A stretch of DNA of 64,000 nt from positions 9,450,071-9,514,070 of the forward strand of contig CM033118.1 in the NCBI GenBank assembly GCA_019321725.1, in the 5' to 3' direction. Position numbers and translations under genes: made by a program. Of this stretch, positions 56,737 to 64,000 are shown in pieces. Position 1 is the stretch's first letter; every line of letters starts with the position of its first letter. The notes under the pieces were generated by a model. It ran no database searches. It was not told the DNA's origin and worked only from the letters and a program-made list of their open reading frames with translations. This DNA is from Paulownia fortunei. Its lineage: Eukaryota > Streptophyta > Magnoliopsida > Lamiales > Paulowniaceae.

Positions 56737-58347
56737 TGATAAGTGCATATTTTGACATATTTTTATATCAAATCATTTATACTTTTCTTGCTTTATTCTT
56801 GTTAATATTATTATTTTATTAATATTTTGTGTTAGGGAATAAATGGAAGCATGTTTCCAGACTTGTGCAGTGTTTGTAATTTGAGCATAACTTCATGATC
56901 AAAAGCTCTATGGACCTGAAGCTTGTTTAATTTGAAATCCAAGAGATAGAGGTACAACTTTTATGTTGTAGGCTTAGCCCAATTCAGTCTTGATGATAGC
57001 ATAAAATTCGTCCAAGTAATTATACAAAATGGATCACCAAAATTCGGATCAGAGTTCAGCTCAGTATTGACTTATTTTACCAATTCGGTTATATATCTTG
57101 AGCCCAAATTTATTTTGATTTGAAATTAGGATATGTTATACCCAAGAGGTAAATAAACAAGTTTTCTGAAGACAAGACAGTGTGAAAATATGTCGAAATG
57201 GTAAAACCATAGGCTTCAAGTTGCTGCTGATGTTACAGGGCGGCTCTTGGACATGACTCAGTAATTTGACCATATCTCCTTCATCCGATCGCCACATTTG
57301 ACAAAAGATATATGAAAATATATCAGCGCTGAAAGATATACAATTTTTATTCTTCACGTATCTTCAAAATCGAGTTGTATCTGACCGAAAAATATAATTC
57401 AATTCAGTGGATGAGAAATTTGTGCAACAACTTACCAACTCTTGGCAACTAGCATACCACTGATTAACCCATCCATTATTTGTTTGGCCTCTAGCTTATT
57501 CCAAGTGCTATAAATAGGCCATGTATTAAACTTGTAAGAGGAGGGGGGTAGAGGGTTTCTTTAGGCTAAGTTATCTAGTTTGTATGTTTTCTAGTATTGT
57601 AAGTTTTCTAATAGTAATAGAAATGCATTCTCTAGTTTCTCTTATATTTTTAGTCTTTGTTACTTTTATTATGTCTTTCTAAACTTTATTTTGCTGAGGA
57701 AAAAGGGTGAATCTTTTAATGGGGGAAGAGAAATGGTTATAAGGGTAGAAATTGTTTAAGTATGTTGTATTATTATTTTTATTTTTTATCTAAACCCTAC
57801 TTATTTTGTGGTGATTCTTGATTTATGTATCTCCAATGGCACAACAAATACTTGGGTTCATTTAGCTTATTGTATGGTTTTATCCCACCGACTGCTAATG
57901 TGAAACCTTGATTTATTGTTGACGAAGGTGTACATAAATACTTGATCTCATAAATAAGTATTGGCGTTAAGAGATAATTTGCAATAGTAAGACAATATCA
58001 TGATAACCTTATTGCATGAGTTACTTGATAATATCTTCCCATTGGAACCTTCATTATGTATGGATTCCAATTGTGGTAATCAATAGAGGTAAAAAGAATA
58101 AATAACTATTTCTCTATCCAAAACTCAATAGTGGATCCCTAATCCTCATTACTTTTATTAGTTCGGTTTTTCTTTAGTTACATCATACATTAATTGTTCA
58201 TACATTTTGATTCACATAAACTCCATCTTTTTAGAAATATAAACTTGAATTCTTCAAACAAATTCCCTGTGGATCGACCTCGGACTCACGAGAAATTTAT
58301 TACTTACTACAACCTGCACTTCGGTTTGCAACCTTAAAGTTGTAGCA
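56737..58347 (+). repeat. Athila 3' LTR of element E
   Basis: 1611 bases, TGATAAGTGCATATTTTGAC to GTTGTAGCA, complete. It is followed immediately by Tekay-like LTR sequence (TCTATGCTGG), so E probably inserted into that LTR. Confidence 0.9.
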
Positions 58348-59959
58348 TCTATGCTGGAACATGTTAATGAACCAAATGGGACAGATTCACAACTTCACAT
58401 TTTCTTGCTGCCACATTAATTTGCATGATGATTTTGACACCCTTAGACATTTTCATTCACTCCCCAATTTTTATCACACCTAGATAACATAAAAAATAAT
58501 GTAACCATGTCATATAATGGCTAAAACGCATGTATATAGCTTCCCAAGTTTAGCTCTCTTTACAGCATATTGAAATAGATTTTTCCTACCGTGACAGTTT
58601 TGCACACTTCATAACATTAATGGTTTTGGTACTCTTAAGTATATTAAATCACTACCTAATTTTCATAATACTTATGTAACATATAAAAAGAGACAAACAG
58701 GTCATATTCTTTACAAAACTCATGGATTTAGCTTCCCTAATTCAGTCTCCTTCACAGCACACCAAAACTGATTTTGCTACTTTAGCAGTTTGAGTGCTTC
58801 TCCAATATCATGCTCTATTTCAATTTCTAACCGATCCAAATTCATTCCAATACTCTTAACTCATATATGGACATGTAAATGGTAATAATTATGGGTTTTA
58901 TTCAGCATACCATACACGTTTGAAGCCTAAAACACAAGAAAACAGTAAGGTGATAGTTTCTGCCACAAATATTTTATATTAAGTGTTTGTCATAAAAAAC
59001 CCTTTATTTGTTCACCAAAGTCTAACTAAAAACTTCCTAACACTTTTATAAGAGATATTCAAAACTTAATAAACAATAAACTCATTCAGAATAATCTAAA
59101 AACCAAAGGCAAAACCGTAGATAAGTGTTACCTATGCAGATTTTGAGGCTAAACTTGATGGTAATTACTTTTCCTTTGCTTTTCTAGCTTTTATTTCAAC
59201 TTGGAATCAATTTGGAGCACTTGGAGATCTTAAGGTGTGTGTTTGGAAGCTGAAAATGGCTGAAATGAGGGTCTGGGGATGTCTTAAGGGTGAAGGGCTT
59301 GAAGTGTTAGCTTGAGATGTTAGCTTAAGCTTAATAAGAAAGTATGAGGTGGCAAAGCTTGAGGTGTCAAATGGTGGTTTAAATATGATATTATACACAA
59401 CTTACACAGCTCTAATCTGGTGTTTCTCAACATTTATTCCTTTATTTACAATCTATTTTAATTTTCATATGATCGAATAATAAATTCTACCCTAATTTCT
59501 TAACCGTTGATTCGATATTTAAATCGATTGACATCCGATTCTTAAATAGATTATCTAGTTTTCATTTCTAAAATTATATGCACATATGGACCTTGAAATA
59601 TGACACTTAAATCAAATTACATTTAGTTTTTGGATGTATACCTTTAAAACACCTTGATCTAGTTGAATCGAAACATATTATCTTACTAGTAATACCTTTA
59701 ATTACTTCTAAAATTATAACATAAAACCTATGAATATCCAATATATTGACCAATCTATTCTTTCTCTTATCTAAATATTGAATTTCTTAATTAGGTTATA
59801 AGATCTCAACTACTAATATCATGTGATAGCATTAGAGGTCTAACGATTAAGAATACTACATAAGATGCCATGTAAATGTTAATGCAAATTAGCATATAAG
59901 TAGCATGTAATGCATGAATCACATTGGCCAAGTGAGTAGTGTGAGGATTGAGTATTACA
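58348..59959 (-). repeat. Tekay-like LTR, right half (second copy of the solo LTR)
   Basis: Matches 40728-42337 with a few percent difference and ends TATTACA followed by GAATA (59960-59964), as at the other locus. The left half is absent, replaced by element E. Confidence 0.88.
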
Positions 59960-61782
59960 GAATATTAGATTTTTTTATAAAGCTCGATAATTTGTATAGG
60001 GTGTCCAAACAATAATTTCAATAGGTTTAAGAGGGGACACTAGGGAATAATTCAAGTATAGGTTAGCTTGAAAGGCTCAAATGGTCCAAAAATGGCCTAA
60101 ATCATTTCCTTAATGCTATGCCACCTAGGATTTCACCTCGACTAGTGATCAAGCAAGTTCTAGAGGTTGGTGGGATCAATTAGAAAATAATTAGATTTTA
60201 TAAAGTGTCTCTAAATAATTAAATGTAACTCAACAAACTACTTAGTACATCAAGATTCACAAAACCTCATAAAGAAAATAAAACCATTTTTTTATGTTTA
60301 GACATGTAAACAAACGTATGTATTCTAATATTCAGTTTTTTTACATGCACATTGTTGATCACTAAACTTGACAATCAATAAAGTAAACAAATCAATAAAC
60401 CAAAACAAGCTACAAATAAGCATTAAATGTCTAAAACAATAAGGCAATTATCCTAAATTCCCCCACTCCCCCAAAACTTAATATAAGCATTGTCCTCAAT
60501 GATTGAGAGAATCGTAAAATTAGAGGACTTTTTCTAAAAATGGGTAGTGTTCTTTCGGAATTAAAACCATGTTGTTGTTTTTTTTGTATTTTCAGCATTA
60601 GCCTGCAAAAATGAGTAAAATATCAAAAAACAATCATCATGATATGAAACAACATACTAATAACAAGAAATAAAACAACACACATGAAAACAAGAAAAGA
60701 GAGCTTGGCCTGCCTCCCAAGAAGCACTTTATTTAAAGTCTTTGGCTAGACTGTCTTCTTTACTCATCTCGGATCTAAAAATAAGTGTTTATCATGCCAC
60801 ATCTTTGTGTGTGTTCTAAGAGTGTAGGTGATCCTTCCAGATAGGCAGGATGATCCGGAGTAACATCAAAGGCCTTTTAGACATCAACAAGTATATCCCC
60901 TATTACAATACAAAGCGTATCTTGAGTCACCCTAGTAGGTCTTGCTTTATCTAGTGCATGCTTCCTAAAATTAAACAATTAAATTTGGATTAGTGCTTGC
61001 ATCTAGATCATATAATGCTATTTCACAAGTAGAGGCTCTAATTAAATAGGGGATAATGAAACTCCTTGAATTGGTTAGCACTTGAGGTGGCTTCTCTTAC
61101 AAGATGGCATTTCACTTTTCAATAGTTTTGCACTCCTCGATTTGTTGTTGTTGGATAGCTTTGCAATGCTCCCTTGGATTGATTTTTGTATCAGTTGGAA
61201 AATTTTCTTTATGTTTTTTAGCATTAATTTCAATAGCAAGCTGTCCAATTTGATTTTCTATTGATTTCATTTAAGCTCCTAAACTTGAAGCTAACTGCCC
61301 CAATTGAGTCTCAATGTTGCCTGTCTTTGCTTCATTCTTATTAAATCGGGCTCTTGTTTCGCCAATAAAAGTGCTTAGCAAATTTTCTAATGATGCCTTT
61401 TTCTCAAATCTGGTTTTCATAAATGAAGTGCTAGTCGATGGCATATAATACAATCCTTGAAAAGCTCCATAAGAAGTCCACGCTGCAAATTGGTTAGAAA
61501 GAGAAAAAATTTGAGCAGCAAGTTGTGTAAACGGATCTACCTCAAGAACATCGAGAACATTTTCAATAGAAGACCTCTTGGAAGGCCATTGATAGCTATT
61601 AGTATCCATCTTCTCAAGACTCCTAGCCTTATGCATACAAATACATATAACCCAATGCAACGCAAGACATTCATCAAAATATGGAAACAAAGTAAAAATA
61701 ATCTAAACTAAAATCAAGACTAAGTCATAACAATATTAATGCAATTATGATAAAACAATCCTCGACAATGACACCAAAAACT
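59960..61782 (-). mobile_element. Non-autonomous Athila-type unit, second copy of unit D
   Basis: Matches 42338-44164: GAATA, 3' noncoding region, conserved hairpin block (60714), protease remnant (61000-61110), gag remnant and degenerate primer site (61759-61776). It contains no RT or integrase. Confidence 0.85.
61271..61690 (-). pseudogene. Athila gag remnant (best preserved copy)
   Basis: An open stretch of 139 codons. MDTNSYQWPSKRSSIENVLD, then DPFTQLAAQIFSLSNQFAA, FEKKASLENLLSTFIGETRA and NIETQLGQLASSLGA, in the order seen in Athila gag ahead of the nucleocapsid. It is incomplete at both ends: leader residues before MDTNSY are read-through, and the frame ends at the deletion joint with protease. 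Confidence 0.8.
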
Positions 61783-63033
61783 TATTCGTGAATTATTTTG
61801 CAAACTGCAAGTGCACAGTATCAAGTTTTAATACAATAGTAAGTTGAGTATCGTATCCACAAGAATTGTAATAAAACATTACAGCAAGTATTATAGTTCA
61901 AATAGTCTCAATTTTATCTAGAAAATCAAGTAATGATTGGTAAACAAAATAGAATAAGATAAAAAGAATGCAAAAACAAGAGTGGAGTTCTTATTAGTAA
62001 TACAACAAACACCTTATGGACAAAAAATTCTAAAGAAATGACTCACCTATTTATCACTTATGTTCTTTTTTCCAAAACATACCAATTCAAGTCAACAACA
62101 CATGTAAGTTAAGAATTCTTAAGCTCATTAATTCTCTCTCTCGAGTGTCGAAATATATGATCAAATAAGGTTACATCATCCTCGAGAAAAAAATATTTAG
62201 TTCATCATGTAGGAATATAACTTCAAGAAATATATAAGAAAGAATATGAAAATTGTTCAACAATTTGTGAAGTGAGAGGAATAGTTAAAGCTCTCATTGT
62301 CTCCAAGAATGACTTTCTTTTCTTCAAGAATGGCTCTCTTGTCAACATGAATGGCTCCTTTTGTCCAGTATGCTTCTTTCTATCCAGAACAACTTCTCAC
62401 ATCTAAGAATACCTTTGGAGGCTCTTTGGGGTCCTTAAAATAAGATGGTAGAAGCCCTAAAGAGGGTTAAAAATCCATTTTTCCCCTTTTATCTACATGC
62501 AATGTGTAGACGCTGACAGGACAACTAAGTACAGCTAGGCACTATCTTCAGCATCTTCAGCCTCTTTAAACCCATATTTGACTATGTTCTATTTCTAACT
62601 GGCTTTTAGTATCTTCATAATAATTATATCTCTATGTCTTGGATTTTCATAGGCACTTGAATCAGCTAATTATGACATCTTTGGAGATAGGTATTCCTAA
62701 AATTCCAAGATGTGTCATAGCAGAAACTTTCAGCCCAGTGCTAACTCTTGAACTCAATTTTTTCTCATTGAGATCGATAGAATTAGATTTTGTGGTAAAC
62801 AATGAAGTTATAGAAGGAGTTATGATTGAAATACAAAAACTGCCATCAGTTGCACCACAATTCTGATTCTTCAACATTTCAACCAAGTTTTTGGTTTCTT
62901 TCCATTTTCTTCTCCTTTTGACATTAGCTAAAAAATTTAAAATTAAATGCATAAAAAGTAGTAAAAACACTTGAGAAGAAACCAAATGTTAATCAAAAGG
63001 TATATTAATTGTTAGTATAAAACATACTTATCA
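61783..63033 (-). repeat. Athila-type LTR 5
   Basis: 1251 bases, with the outer end TTATCA intact and the same 300-base internal deletion as LTR 4 (near 62149). Copia RT sequence begins directly after the terminus. GTATG (63034-63038) is the expected target duplication; the partner was not found in the window. Confidence 0.82.
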
Positions 63034-64000
63034 GTATGCGAATGGACTTATGCATTGCAACTGGTGAAAAGGTTTTCTCATAGTCAATCCCGTACTTCTA
63101 AGTGTAACCATGAAGTATCAATTGGATCTTTATAAGTCACAACCTCCCCATCTACTCCAATCTTTCATCTGTAGATCCAATTGCAGCCACAAGGAATAAT
63201 TCTCTCTTGTAGGTCCACAAAGGTCCATACCTTGTTAAAGTACATATAATATATTTCAGACTACATGGCTTCTTCTCAAATCGATGTCAAACATTGAATT
63301 ATCATAGATACTTGGGTCGGCATCTAAAAAAACATCATCTTTATTGTTCTCTAACAAAAGGCCATACCAATTAAGCTACCTCGAGATCCTTCTAGATTTC
63401 CTAGGAGGTAATGGACTAGAAGTGGTAGAAGTTAAGAGTTTAGTCACTATCACCTCTTATAGAAGTATTTTTGGCTCTTGAATTTCTTCTTGCTCCTTGA
63501 CCTCATCCTTTCTATCTAAACTCCTTCTCTAAGAAGGGAACATTCCTCAAAATAAAGATCTTTTATTCCGATGGGTTATTGAAGTGGTACCATATGGATT
63601 TCTTTGGGTACCCCACAAACTTGCATAAGATGGATCTCGCATCCAAATTATCTTCCACTTGTTGTTTCATAAAAGTAAGGCACCCTTATACCTTAAGATA
63701 TTTATAAGATTGGGTTTTGCTATGCCATATCTCATTTGACACTTTGGGCACAAACTTTGATGGCATTTTATTAAGCAAGAATATTGTTGTTTCTTGGAAA
63801 TAAGCCCAGAATGATGAAGGAAGCTGAGTGAAGCTCATCATGGATTGGACCATGTTGAGCAAGGTTCGATTTGATCACTCAGCTACCCCATTTAGTTGGG
63901 TTATGCCAGGTGGAGTCCATGAGGAGAGAATTCCATTCTTTCATAGATAAGTAAGGAACTCACCACTTAAGTATTTTTTCTCCTCAATCAGATCAAAGAA
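63034..64000 (-). pseudogene. Ty1/copia integrase and RT start, broken
   Basis: On the minus strand from 64000 downward: integrase end with NGVAE..NRTLLNMVQSMMSF and LPSSFWAY, then IFLLNKMPSKFVPK and a region like VGYPKKS, and finally the RT start GIDYEKTF. This is the usual order in copia pol. Numerous stops show it is dead. It continues right of the window. Confidence 0.85.

Overview
The window is nuclear DNA of a flowering plant, most likely a eudicot. It is AT-rich, crowded with nested LTR retrotransposons, and contains one clear intact host gene with large introns. That gene, on the minus strand at 19905-26805, is a three-exon CLPS1 gene (chloroplast ClpS-type N-recognin). Its exons join in phase into a 158-residue protein.

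Layout. 1-9421: a decayed Ty3/gypsy element of chromovirus type (Tekay/Del-like), minus strand, with a roughly 2.9 kb LTR and a secondary tandem duplication of its 3' half (1-2415 is repeated at 6735-9152). 9422-14131: the 3' half of an Athila-type element, plus strand (element A), into which the Tekay element has inserted. 14132-19142: AT-rich DNA with a hAT-like element, a GC-rich patch carrying a 5S rRNA-like fragment, and a 1.45 kb foldback element with a 10-bp target duplication. 19143-30051: CLPS1 and its flanks, with a small inverted-repeat element. 30052-44688: a minus-strand array of non-autonomous Athila-type units that share LTRs and keep only gag and protease remnants; a solo Tekay-like LTR with a GAATA target duplication sits inside it. 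44689-47913: a Ty1/copia remnant split by a solo Athila-type LTR in the other orientation. 47914-56146: a second LOG-bearing Athila element (element B, minus strand) with gag, protease, RT, RNase H and integrase remnants. 56147-56246: a 100-N gap. 56247-58347: the 3' end and LTR of a third element of that family (element E, plus strand). 58348-63033: a second copy of the Tekay-LTR plus non-autonomous Athila block (40728-44688 matches 58348-62304). 63034-64000: Ty1/copia pol, minus strand.

The most interesting observation is that elements A and B carry non-retroelement sequence between integrase and the polypurine tract. One piece is a captured, intronless LOG (LONELY GUY, cytokinin riboside 5'-monophosphate phosphoribohydrolase) reading frame, near full length in A and 5'-truncated in B. 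Upstream of it lies a small basic, Cys-rich reading frame that resembles the nucleic-acid-binding proteins of some plant RNA viruses. Both lie in the sense strand of the element at the same relative position, so the capture predates the split of the copies. Every copy here is broken by stops and frameshifts. Apart from CLPS1, no intact gene is supported.
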